A stretch of DNA of 64,000 bases. Source: Clavelina lepadiformis. Its lineage: Eukaryota; Chordata; Ascidiacea; Aplousobranchia; Clavelinidae. The stretch lies in NCBI RefSeq assembly GCF_947623445.1, contig NC_135240.1, positions 24,862,001-24,926,000 of the forward strand. Reading direction: 5' to 3'. The position numbers and the translations under genes are program-made. Each line of letters opens with the position of its first letter. Position 1 is the first letter of the stretch. Below, in pieces: positions 12,101-29,118 of the stretch. The notes beneath the pieces are model-generated. The model did no database searches, was not told where the DNA came from, and saw only the letters and a list, made by a program, of their open reading frames with translations.

Positions 12101-15100
12101 AAAAATACTCGTTTCTACTTTAACTGTGCAAAATAAATAAAATTAAATGCTGAAAAAAGGCGAAGACTTTTCTGCGGCATTTTCTTTTCATTCTCGTCCA
12201 AATTCTTTTTCAACTAAATAATAAAGATTTTTACTACTTCCAATTTCACGACAGGTTCTCTCATTTACCGACCTCGACTCTTTGTATGAATTCGTCGCCA
12301 AGTTGAAGTCCTTTGTTACGTCACACGGCGTGGACGCAAAAGAAGAGGATCTGGGATCGTATCGCGTTCTCCTCCAAGAAGCGAACACCAAGCAGAAGAG
12401 AGATGAGCTTTTAAAAATCTTCTTCAAGGCTGCCCTGGCTCAGGTCAGTTCCACAAAAGAAACTTTTAATTCTGCAGAACTTTCTTAATCACGCCAAATG
12501 CCGCATTTTGTTAAGCTCTTTCAATGTTTTTGACGTTTTTGGCGTGTTTTGGAACTCCGCTTTGCTCTTCGAGTGCACCAAGCTCATTTCTTACGTGAGC
12601 AATTTTACCATTGATTAGGTAAAAACGAACAAGGAATAAACAAAGAATATTTTTAGATAAAAACAACGCATATACCTTGATGTAAGCAAATATTATTAAC
12701 ATCATCAGGCGGTAAAGATGAGCAAAGATCGCTCAGTAGGATGGACCTGGAGCAAGGAAGCTGCCAAGTTGATCAACGTTGGGATCAGCAAGGAGGAGTT
12801 TGCTCAGTACTTGAAATTGAAGCCGAACAGCTCTTTCGTGGAACAGATGTTCTCTGTGGCTGATGTTGATGACGATGGAGAAGTATCATTCAGGGAGTTT
12901 CTCAACATCGTTGTTTTATTTACAAAAGGTTTGAAAAATCAACTGCTTTTGCTATAACTGTTTAAGTGGGACTGCTATAGCGTTGTGATTACAACATGGG
13001 GTTGGTTGTGGGTTTTCAGAACTTCTGCGAAGATTGTTTAGTTGTTTGTTTGTTTGTTTGTTTTGTGTAATCAGCAAGAACTCTTTTGTAAGTTAATTTG
13101 TGGAAACTATTTAAGGATCAGCGAAAGACAAAGCTCGCCTCATGTTCGACATGTACGACTTGGACAAGAGCGGCGAGTTATCAAGGGAAGAGTTCCAAGT
13201 GATGCTCAAGTAAGCTTAGATGATAATTACAAACATTGTGCTTCCTTACCCCATTGATTTAGATCTTAGCAGTATAGTCGGATAGTTATTAAAACTAGTT
13301 TAAATGATTACACTGCATACAATCTTTACAAAACCTTTCAACGCCTCTTCCTTCAAGGTCCATGGTCGAGATGGTGGACGCTTCTGTTGAACCGGAACAA
13401 ATTGATGAGTTGGTTAAACAAATGATGACGTCATACGGCTTGGGATCTAAGCAGAGTTTGACTTTGGAAGATTTTCAGAAGATGATGTCACAATATTCGA
13501 GCGACTTAAGCGAAGCTTCCCTCAATATCCCCGGTAACTTTGTTATGAATAGTTAATAATAATAATAATAATAATAATTAGTAGTTAATAATATTGACAT
13601 TATTACTCGATAAGCTTTTGCTTGCGGATCCACGATTTATTAAACAACGTATCGCCTGATCTCTAAAAGATTTTTGCAATTTTCTGATTTGACTTCTTGT
13701 TAGGCAACACCGCTCCCAGGGCCAATCTTTCCATTTCTATAACTGGTCCGATAGCCAATCCCAACCAGGAAAGTGCGGAGAAGCCGAAGCCTAAGTATCA
13801 AAAAACTACAGGGACGACCAAGATCAGAAAAGCTCGCATGACGTTGAAGCGTCTTGAAAGGTATGTCTTATGAAAATGTACGCTTGTTTGTATAGTTTAA
13901 CATTGGATGGGAAAGTGTAAAATATTGAATTTTCATGGCAGATTTTTCAGGTCTTGGCATATTGTCCTACATTGTTGATACTGTTTTATGGAAATTATTT
14001 TGCATAAACTTTATCATTTTGATATGAAACAGGGAAAGCAGCGAAGTTCCAATACAAAGACGTCACACCAAACACGTTAAATCAGTCCAAGTCGTTCAAG
14101 AGGAATATACTGAAAGTAAACTTAAAAGACGTTGGATCGCCTTTATCAAGTGGAACCAGAATAACAGTCAGCAGATATTTTGGGCAACTTTGTACATTCT
14201 CCTCACAGCCGGAGTCTTTCTCCAGGCTTTTTGTAAGTTGTGAGTTGAACTGAAAACTAAGATTGACTCAAACATTTTGCAGAGCAAAATTCTATTGATT
14301 CATTGTTTTCAAAATATTGAAAACTTAAACCCAGAAATCTCTGAAAAACTCTGGAAAAAGCTGTTGTCGGTGATATGGGAGCAATAAATACAACGGTGTT
14401 TGTAACACCTGATGTCGCGAGTATATATGCGACCGTATACCACAACCAGCATGGTTTACAACGTTGCAGCGAATAACTACAATAGTTTATGAAACTCTAC
14501 AGTTGCCGTGGCTTCAAACCAAGCGTCAGGCTTGTCACGGATCGGAAGTTGGGTGATGGCCCTTGCGCGTGCCTCCGCTGCGGGACTGATGTTCAACTTC
14601 TCTACGCTCCTCCTCACAATGAGCAGGAACACGATCACGCTCCTCAGGGAAACTTTCCTGCATCTTTACATTCCCTTCGACTCCGCCATACCAATGCACA
14701 AACTTGTGGCCTGGATGGCGCTTTTCTTCACGGGTAAATTAACAGTTTACTTATTTCAGATACTGATGTTACCATTCAAATATGAATGTGTTGTGGGCGA
14801 AATTCAACACGAAAATTAGGCGATAAATATAAACAACAGCAAAGAACAAATGTGAACAAGCTTCTACAACACATTGTTTTCGCTAGGAGTTCATGTGATA
14901 GCTCACGGGATCAATTTTTATTCCATTTCCACTCAATCCCCGGCTGATCTATTGTGTCTTTTTCGAGATTACTGGTATCCTAGCAACTATCTACCCAGTT
15001 TCGTCTTCTGGGCTTTTCAGACCATCACTGGAATCACAGGAATTATCCTCACACTTATAGTTATTGTGATGTAAGCACATAGCCTACGGTAGATGCCATA

Positions 15101-17384
15101 ATTTAACTTTAGTTTAAGCATCATTTTCGGCCTTTCTTCAAAGATTTTTGTTTTCTGTACCAACTCTTGCATCAAATCTTTCAGTTTCTTTCTCAATTTC
15201 TCAGTTTCATTGCGTGTTGCATTTACAATTGCACACAGACGCTGAAATAGAAATAAACTTTTCCAGGTATATCTTTGCCAGTGATTTTGCTCGTAGAAAG
15301 ATATTCCACTGGTTCCAACTGACACACAAGTTTGGTTTCGTTGCTCTTTACTTTTTCAGCGTTCTTCACGGAAGTGGGACCCTTATATCAGTAAGAGCTT
15401 TCCGTCTAAAGCTTTACCTTTTTGTCGTTTCCAAAACTCAAAGAATCAAATTAACTATTTTTGTCCATAGTCACCGAGATTTTATCTCTACTTCTTACCT
15501 TTCGGGATGATCTACACCCTGGATACGTTGTACAGCATCAGCAGGAAAAGAATCGAGATTGCCGTCGTGAAGGCGGAGCTACTTCCTTCTGACGTCACAC
15601 ATTTGGAGTTCAAACGGCCGTCCAACTTCGACTACAAAGCTGGACAGTGGGTATGGCTAAACTTTAATGAGTTAATATCATGTTTGCAAGTATTGGTCAG
15701 TTTATAGTTGGGCAATATAGCAATCATACTCAGCAACTGTTTAGAAAGTTAAAACCGGGACCCTGTTTTATAGGTTCGTATTGCGTGTTTAGCACAATCC
15801 CCCTCCGAGTATCACCCATTCACCCTATCCTCAGCCCCCCACGAGGAAACCCTCAAGCTGCACATCAGGGCGGTTGGACCATGGACCATGAACCTCCGGA
15901 GCATTTATAACCGAGAGACTTTGGGAGATTCACCTTACCCCAAGGCAAGCATTCTCACAACCTTAATCTAATTGATTCCTTAATGGCTAATGGTCCTGCA
16001 CGATACTTTCATCAGCTTTTTCTGGACGGTCCTTTCGGCGAAGGTCACCAGGACTGGTACAAATACGATGTGTCGGTGTTGGTGGGAGGTGGTATCGGAG
16101 TCACCCCATTTGCTTCCATTCTGAAAGATTTGGTCAACACGACCCAGTCCGGAAAAGCTGTTACGTGCAAGGCGGTGAGTAGAAACAATTTCAAAGATTT
16201 ACAGTTACTTTCTAAATCATCTCTCTAGTCCAAATGAGAACATTTTTCAGCTGTTTATAATAACAACAACATCTAAACCCTAGAGGCCTTGACCATGCAG
16301 TTTCAAGAATAAGAAAACGAAACCAAGGAAACAAACGCGGTGATTTGTGATGTAATAAGTAACTTACTATTTTTTTGTGCCAGGTTTACTTTATTTGGGT
16401 GACTCGGGATCAAAAGCAATACGAATGGCTGACCGACATCATTGCAGAAGTGGAGAGTAAGGACAAAAAGATGATCCTGAACACTCATATTTTCATTACG
16501 CAGTTTCCTCAGAAGTTTGACCTCAGGACTACCATGCTGGTACATAGATATCTTATAGTTTATCGTGGTATATTACGCTATACGATAAGTATGATTTTAA
16601 TGTGGCTTTAAGGCTCCGAAGTGATTAAAATAAATTGGATATTCTAAAGCAGGATGGTCCAAACCCGGGCACGCGGGCGGCTAACGCCACTGTATTGTGT
16701 AAGACACACGCGTATGCGATGATTTTTGCTTATCAAGAAGTGCGGCAAAATATTAAGTCGTTTTGATCAGTAAATTCAATCCTTTGCTTGCATTAGACTA
16801 GAGTTTTTCCTATTTGCGGCCCGCAATGTTTTACTAAAACCTTAATGTGGCCCTTTTTGCTGGCAGTCTTGGACCAACCTGTCCTAAAGGGTACGATTCG
16901 ATTTGATTCTCTCGGTATAGGCAGAAATGGTTAAGATTATAGACAGTATCAAACATGATTGCTTGGTTTTGTACCACGCTCTTTCCTTTTCCAGTACATC
17001 TGTGAGCAGCATTTCCAAAAGTTTGCGGGGAAATCCCTCTTTACGGGACTTCGAGCGACCACCCATTTCGGACGCCCCGACTTCAAACATTTCTTAATTT
17101 CGTTGGCGGACGAGCATACTGCGGTAAGATCATGTTTTCACAATAAGATATTGTTACGTAATATACCATTATACACAAGATATTGTTACTCGACTGTTAC
17201 TACTGCCATTTCTAATACACTGCGTTCAAATTCTGGAAATCTCTAACGTTTACATTCTCAGGTGAAAAAATTCGGCGTATTTAGCTGTGGGCCGTCTCCT
17301 ATGACCAATTCCGTTGACAAAGCTTGTTCAACATTGAATAAATTCCAAGGCCCTAGTTACAGCCACCATTTCGAAAACTTCTGA
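5592..17384 (+). CDS. DUOX: dual oxidase (Duox), 31 exons, 1580 aa
   Basis: NADPH oxidase of the Duox family: a plasma-membrane enzyme that passes electrons from cytosolic NADPH through FAD and two hemes to O2, producing H2O2 under Ca2+ control. Exons: 5592-5640, 5734-5799, 7360-7521, 7689-8008, 8107-8248, 8451-8638, 8780-8870, 8957-9068, 9184-9253, 9928-10083, 10469-10582, 10719-10897, 10975-11102, 11171-11326, 11529-11692, 11888-12040, 12255-12443, 12709-12928, 13116-13209, 13358-13533, 13704-13860, 14033-14232, 14503-14733, 14887-15070, 15267-15390, 15471-15650, 15774-15944, 16016-16174, 16384-16539, 16995-17123, 17262-17384. All junction phases agree and sum to 1581 codons (human DUOX1 has 1551 aa). 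Seen: signal peptide [16 protein letters not shown]; peroxidase homology ([27 protein letters not shown]); first membrane helix near residue 630; EF-hand loops [12 protein letters not shown] (about 865) and [12 protein letters not shown] (about 901); FAD motif HPFTLSSAP (about 1349); NADPH motifs [13 protein letters not shown] and CGPSP; C-terminal HHFENF. As in other Duox, the distal His-Asp of true peroxidases is absent ([10 protein letters not shown]), so peroxidase activity is doubtful. The DuoxA maturation partner, a neighbour of Duox in vertebrates, is not seen here. Confidence 0.96.
5800..7359 (+). other. Duox intron 2 (1.56 kb)
   Basis: The largest Duox intron separates the exon ending GTPG-D at 5799 from the exon encoding [10 protein letters not shown]. 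It holds an (AT)n microsatellite and otherwise no recognisable feature. A first-intron enhancer is possible but nothing in the sequence proves it. Confidence 0.6.
6067..6102. repeat. (AT)n microsatellite
   Basis: About 18 uninterrupted AT dinucleotides in Duox intron 2. Such runs are prone to length variation between individuals. Confidence 0.95.
9331..9844. mobile_element. miniature inverted-repeat element in Duox intron 9
   Basis: The left end TTGGGGGAAAGTGGGACAAA and the reverse complement of the right end, TTAGGGGAAAGTGGGGACAA, form an inverted terminal repeat of about 27 bp with a few mismatches. Between them are short direct repeats of ggggtaaaatg and a run of cattgac/cattaac units near 9600. 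No transposase is present. No unambiguous target duplication could be defined, so the superfamily is left open. It accounts for most of the 674-bp intron between exons 9 and 10. Confidence 0.6.
13552..13578. repeat. (TAA)n microsatellite
   Basis: About nine TAA units lie 18 bp inside Duox intron 20, close to the donor site at 13534. Confidence 0.9.
16650..16881. mobile_element. hAT-type miniature element in Duox intron 29
   Basis: Left terminus CAGGATGGTCCAAACCCGGG; right terminus reverse-complemented CAGGTTGGTCCAAGACTGCC. Flanking octamers ttctaaag (16642-16649) and tcctaaag (16882-16889) match at seven of eight positions. Length is 232 bp without coding capacity. It is a third terminal-repeat family, distinct from those at 3889/42903 and 5110. 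Confidence 0.75.
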
Positions 17385-18520
17385 GATTAGTTTTTGTTAT
17401 TTAAAACAAACGTTACACCATAAAAGAAAGATGATACGTCAAAATAGTTTTCATGGGAACGACAAAGGGTATCTTTGAATTCGCTTGCAACGCGGTCGAA
17501 ATAGTTGAATTTTGCTTTCTGTACGTTGTATTAATTAAACGTGACTTTTGCTTGTAAGTTTATCTTTGACGCAAATCTATCAATGCACTTATATTCTTTC
17601 AGAAATTAGTCCATATAGACAACTCTGCAGTTCTAACACGTGTGGTGTTTTTTTTTGGAAAAAATGAACAGTATGGTTGTATTTGTGCTTTATTAGCTGT
17701 ATTTTGTTCGACGTTCAACTCTCTGACTGACCTGCTAACCCTGTGTGTATCTCCAAATATCTCATGTGTAAAATAGTAAAATTTTCGCGTGCAGTAGCTG
17801 AATATACTGTAAAATATAATTGATTCTGAAAACCTCAGAACTTGAAAATATAAAGGAGCTGTGAATGATAAAAATAAGTTTCTAGGCTAATTGTATTAGC
17901 TGAAAAAGTCGGACGGAATAAAGCAGAGTTGAACGAACTAAATTACTTGCAAGTACCATGATAGTGGCCGCCAGGTAAGTTTACGTTTCCATTCATATAA
18001 ACCTAACAAAACGCACAAACTTAATTCAGAAATACAAATAAAATTAAAATAAAACACTTTTGAAACAATACTGTCAATAGAGAGAATCCTCATCACGTGT
18101 TATGCCGTAAGTCGTTTTATTGGCTGTTAATTTTACAAACAAAAGACTTTCTCGCACACAAAAGCGTTGAAGATCTAAGGTAGCTAGCTGGTTGGAGAGC
18201 AAAAGTAAAAAAATGATTCAGGCTGTGATATTTCTCTGAAGGTGTTGCCTGTTTTACCTAAGCTTATTGCATCATCAAGATTTTTTAAGTTATGGTGTCA
18301 GTTACTATATATTCGAATTTTTATTTGTTACGCAAGCCCAAGAAATATTTGCAACAACGTTTGAAATTTGTCAGACAGACCCCGGTGAATACCCTGCGTA
18401 AAATCGGAAATATGACAGTCCCAGTGACAACATATAAGGCACTGGGATGTCAAGTTACAAATTAGTGTCGAAGATAACGTGAAAAATTCACTGAATAAGT
18501 TTTTGAAGATAGACTGAGAA
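17385..18520. other. Duox 3' region and spacer
   Basis: This holds the probable Duox 3' untranslated region up to the AATAAA at 17917 and then AT-rich spacer to the next start codon. No additional exon is seen. Confidence 0.5.
17917..17922 (+). terminator. candidate Duox poly(A) signal
   Basis: The first canonical AATAAA after the Duox stop codon, about 530 bp downstream. Further AATAAA copies occur near 18040, so the used site is not certain. Confidence 0.4.
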
Positions 18521-19336
18521 ATGGAACCAGCACGTCGTGAAATGTTTATTCTAATTGCAGTTTGGTTCGTCCTCATACTGACATGGATAACAATATTACC
18601 AACTAATGATCAGGTATGGTTTGTGAAGACCCAGTTACATTATTGGTATTAAGCCGAGCACTAAAATTTGACTTGCATTCTATTAAATGCCTGTGATGTT
18701 GATATGATATAACCTATATGATATGAAAACTGTATGATGCATGATAATAGAATAAGATGACGCAAGGCCTTGAACGACCTTTAGTGATGAAAAATCCACA
18801 CGGAAAAGGAACTTCAACGGCTTTTCCTCCCGAAAGTATACTTGTTCATACTTAAAACCTCACGCCTACATTCCTGCTACTTCCTCGCAAGCGTCTAAAG
18901 GTCTTGGCATTTAACTTTTTGTCTATTTTTTAGGATTCAAGCCACAATCCATTTGTGAAAAAACAGATGAAAACATTATAAAAGAGAGCTGTCATTACAG
19001 CAGCAGTAATCACCAAACCTGCATCAAGAATTGCGACAAGGTCAGACCTTATCAAAAGCTGCAATCGTTAACCTGGACTAAGCTCAAACAATAAAATACT
19101 ATCGTAACAATAATAATGATAAAACGTATGTGCTATCAAGATCTCTTTGAGCATGGTTTACTTTTTTGTGTTACAGTCAAACGAGAATTCTACCGACTTT
19201 TTGGAAAGAGATGAAGACAATGGAAAGCCAAGGTCTAAATCTTCAGAATGCATCCAAGTTGAAAAAACTTGATGCTAAAATCCAAGACATTCTCTTGAAA
19301 CAGAAACCTAACTTGCTTGTAAAAATCACTTCATAA
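18521..19336 (+). CDS. putative small single-pass membrane protein (about 95-100 aa), model ambiguous
   Basis: Not recognised. Exon 1 (18521-18613) encodes MEPARREM followed by a hydrophobic helix (FILIAVWFVLILTWITIL) and ends in phase 0 at a cag|gtatgg donor. Two continuations are in phase. (a) Exons 18942-19040 and 19177-19272 give a 95-aa protein with a cysteine-rich tail (motifs ICEK, SCHY, TCIK, NCDK). (b) An acceptor just after TATAAAAG near 18982, plus exon 19177-19336, gives a basic helical tail containing RILPTFWKEMKTMESQGLN. The strongest acceptor (ttttttag, exon from 18934) leads to an early stop after 15 codons. A poly(A) signal at 19382 supports a transcription unit ending here. 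It could also be a decayed gene. It is not a DuoxA gene, which has several membrane helices. Confidence 0.35.
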
Positions 19337-19381
19337 TGTACGTAATACGGTACCTTTGTTAACCATTTTCTCCGTTAGTTT

Positions 19382-19387
19382 AATAAA
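19382..19387 (+). terminator. candidate poly(A) signal of the small gene
   Basis: AATAAA lies 46 bp after the longer of the two alternative stop codons of the upstream small gene. Confidence 0.45.
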
Positions 19388-20410
19388 GCCGTAAATTGAT
19401 ATGTGCGTCGCGTCCGTATATATAAGTCAAAACAATGGGAGAGTTAAAGCTGAATCAGAGCAGCTGCCAATGCCAGCCTGGCATGAACTCTGTGAGTGAA
19501 TAAATTCGGAAAGTGTTTTAGGGTCAGTGGCAGACACAAAACGTTGCTTTGTGATCACAATTTCTCCCAGAGATATTGCATACGATATCTGTTTATTTTG
19601 AATAATTTGGTGTTTTTTATGTTACTACAGCTCTTCGAACCGTTGTATGTTGCTCAAAGCTTTTTCGTTTTTATTGGTATGATAGCGTATTTTTGAATAT
19701 GCAGCACTTACAGGACTGTTGTTGAGCCTGGTGCATACAGTAAGTGTGTTTATGAAATTTATGTTGACTCGTTTTAGGTCAAATGTTTAGTTCTACCGTT
19801 TGCAAATATATGCACCCCAAGTCTACGTCACATTTCTTATCTGCAATTACATTATTGCGAGCAAAGTTTGCCATGTTTACATATAAGCTCAGCCTACTGT
19901 AGGCTGACAGAATCCAACTAGAAGAATGGTTTTTATAAAATTATTTACCTAATATAGTGCCACTGTGGTTTATAAAGCGAACTTTACAAACTACCGTAAA
20001 ACCTCTATTTCACCGCCATAGCGCTCTATTTTTCAACTCTTGTTTAAAAGTGGCGTTCTATTAGAGGTGACGTTCAATTAGAGGTTGGCGCTCTATTTTT
20101 CAACCCTTCTTTAAATACAATTAATACAATACCTGCTAATACAATTCCGCCGCTAAAAGTGGTGTTCTATTAGAGGTGGCGTTCAAATAGAGGTGGCGCT
20201 CAAATAGAGGTTTTACGGTAATTTAAGACAGGTTCGAAAAATCAGTTAATGATTGACTTCGTGTTTTACTAGAACTTCGCGACGATAAGCCCACAACACC
20301 ATAAGCCACAACACCAGTGTTACAACTCGCTTACGCGTAAAAGGTTTAATGCCCAAAGCTCTGAAATCATTTAGGCCCATCACAAGTAGATTACTACGCT
20401 AGCCTTAAAA
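19388..20410. other. intergenic spacer with one miniature transposon
   Basis: Apart from the inverted-repeat element at 19992-20220 nothing recognisable is present. The 3' end should include the SRD5A promoter and 5' leader. Confidence 0.5.
19992..20220. mobile_element. MITE with TACCGTAAAACCTCTATTT termini
   Basis: The two ends are near-perfect inverted repeats: TACCGTAAAACCTCTATTTC on the left and its complement (caaatagaggttttacggta) on the right. The outermost TA on each side is consistent with the TA duplication of Tc1/mariner-type elements. Internally the element is built from repeated variants of gtggcgttcaaatagaggt in both orientations, so much of the 229 bp is self-complementary. 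It has no coding capacity. Confidence 0.85.
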
Positions 20411-21578
20411 ATGCCAGACGTAGAAACTCTTGTTTATGTGTTTTCTGTATTAGAACTTTTTTCCGCTCTAATCTCCATTGTAGCTTACAACAAAGATATT
20501 GCTGCAGCTTATGGTAAGCACAGCAGAGAAGGGAACACTGGTAAGGGTAGCAAGAACAGGTCATTCACAAATAACTTCCATAATATAGAGCTTCGTAACA
20601 GTTTACCCTGTTTTAGTTATTGACGCCAGACTGGCATGGATTATACAAGAGGCGCCTTCATTCCTTATAGCCTTCAGCGTGACCAATCAGGCAGGTTTTG
20701 AAAACATCGGATATGCAAACAAAGTGATAGTGGGCCTGTTCATGGCACATTACTTCTTCAGGTTTGTCTGTATAATGCTTATAAAACCTTACTCTGCTTA
20801 GATAGCTTATACATTATTATCTCGGTCACAAGTCATGGTAATCAGCTCTAATGATTGATTTCAACAGGTCGTTCATTTATCCCATTCTTATAATGAACAA
20901 GAACAGCAAGCCTTTCTCCGTGCGCGTGATGCTGTTTGGTATTATATTTACTTCCATGAACGGTTACGCCATCGCAAACTACGAAGTGTTCTTTGGAAAA
21001 CTACCAGATACCTGGACGAGTTCTCTTCAATTTAACGCAGGTATTAAATTCTAGTCAAAAAAGCATTTTGAGAGCTACTTTTTGCGTGAAATGATGTCGA
21101 TGTTTCCGCGAATGCTAACAATAAATTTGTTGTTAAAGCGGGTGTTACATCATAGGTGTGTTGATTTGGCTTCTCGGATTTTCCATAAACGTTCACAGCG
21201 ACCGCATCTTGAGAAACCTTAGGAAGCCTGGTGATACGGATTATAAAATTCCGCGAGGTGGAGCGTTTGAGTTTGTGTCAGGGGCAAATTATTTCGGTGA
21301 GATCGTCGAGTGGTGGGGACTCGCAATTGCATCCGGGTTTCATTTTCCGGTCACGTGTTTCGCCCTTGCAACCACGGGAAATATAGGAACAAGATCCCTT
21401 GCTCATCACAAGTAAGATCATCAAGGTTTCAAATAGCTACTAGGCTAACTCATAACACGTGGCAAGCTACTGCTACCCTACCGTATTTTACATCTCGTTT
21501 AATTTTTATAGCTACTACAAGAAAAAGTTCAAGGATTATCCACTCAACCGCAAAGCCTTCATCCCTTTTATTATGTGA
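20411..21578 (+). CDS. SRD5A1: 3-oxo-5-alpha-steroid 4-dehydrogenase (SRD5A1/2 type), 5 exons, 256 aa
   Basis: NADPH-dependent reductase of the endoplasmic-reticulum membrane that saturates the delta-4 double bond of 3-oxosteroids such as testosterone. Exons 20411-20540, 20617-20761, 20868-21040, 21156-21411 and 21512-21578; phases agree and give 257 codons (human SRD5A1 259 aa, SRD5A2 254 aa). Family motifs in order: AYGKHS (about 35), RLAWIIQEAPSFL, GLFMAHYFFRSFIYP, NGYAIANY, then the signature block RNLRKPGDTDYKIPRGG (about residues 169-185) and GANYFGEIVEW (about 192), ending YPLNRKAFIPFIM. These include the conserved cofactor and substrate-site residues of the family. Exon 1 has an earlier possible donor at 20514, but the later one keeps the conserved YGKH stretch and a family-like length, so it was preferred. 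It belongs to the SRD5A1/2 branch rather than SRD5A3. Confidence 0.95.
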
Positions 21579-22325
21579 TCTGCATGCTGATATGTCACTA
21601 ACTTTCAAATTCACGAGACGTATACAAATAAAATTATAAGCTAACTGGGGAAGCTTGCTTCAATGCTCGTCCAACATTCACATTGCCTGGTATGAAAGTT
21701 TAGTATCAAAAATAGATTCTATAATATTTTCTTCCATTACTCTGTATGAATCGAGAATGATGATGTTTTCATAGAGCAACCGAATGACTACGTAATAGAT
21801 CCACAAAAAACAAGGATAACAGTTAAATGGTTATGCATTAACATTACAGTATAAGCTTCCAGAGCAATTTCAATTGATATCGCTTGCTCCACCTACTGCG
21901 CTTAATCTCTCATTTGTCATCGCGGCAAAGAAGCTTTCACGGCTGCTAAAGTTTAGGTGATTTCAAAATACGGCATTGCTGTATTTTTTATTTACGACGG
22001 GCTAATTGTATTATCATTGAACCATATTACCAGCCAGTCAAAATGCTGGATTGGTTTTGCTTGGAAAATAACTACAGTAAATAGAAGTTACTCTTGCGCG
22101 GTAATCTGTTGAAAAGGAAATCTTTCATTTTGACAACTTCCACAAGAAAGCTTTAGGATTCTTCAAAGAGAATTTCTACATATATCGCAAATCTGTCATC
22201 GCTTTCAACCTGTGACTTGTATAATGACGTCCCGGCGTTTCAAATTGAATCCGCTCAAACAACTTGCGCCTGAATTGTTGTGCATCTTATTTGCATCGTA
22301 ATAATTCGCGTTGAATGAGAAGAAT
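21579..22325. other. convergent 3' spacer between SRD5A and RBPJ
   Basis: Tail-to-tail region holding the two 3' untranslated regions. No gene is seen. Confidence 0.55.
21627..21632 (+). terminator. SRD5A poly(A) signal
   Basis: AATAAA 49 bp after the stop codon, the only canonical hexamer close downstream. Confidence 0.7.
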
Positions 22326-22331
22326 TTTATT
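22326..22331 (-). terminator. candidate RBPJ poly(A) signal
   Basis: TTTATT on the plus strand is AATAAA for the minus-strand RBPJ gene, about 290 bp beyond its stop codon. Confidence 0.55.
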
Positions 22332-22623
22332 TTCAAAAAAAATATTGCAACATGTTGGAGCGACATTATCATCATTCGTTATGAGAATATGATCTTTCCA
22401 CATCCGAGGACGACCATCCTTGATCACGTGAGGAGGAAGTGAAGACGGAGGTTAAGGCTTCTTAAGACGGGGATGCACCGAGAAATTTTGAAGAACCGCT
22501 TCCTCCGTTCAAACTCGTTGGCCGTGGAGACTTGCGTGAGCGCACGCGCGACCAAACTCCGCTGTCAGGCATTTGGTACGCTGCTTCCCTGATTTTTCAC
22601 TACTGACGTCACTCGTTATGACG

Positions 22624-29118
<6,495 letters not shown>

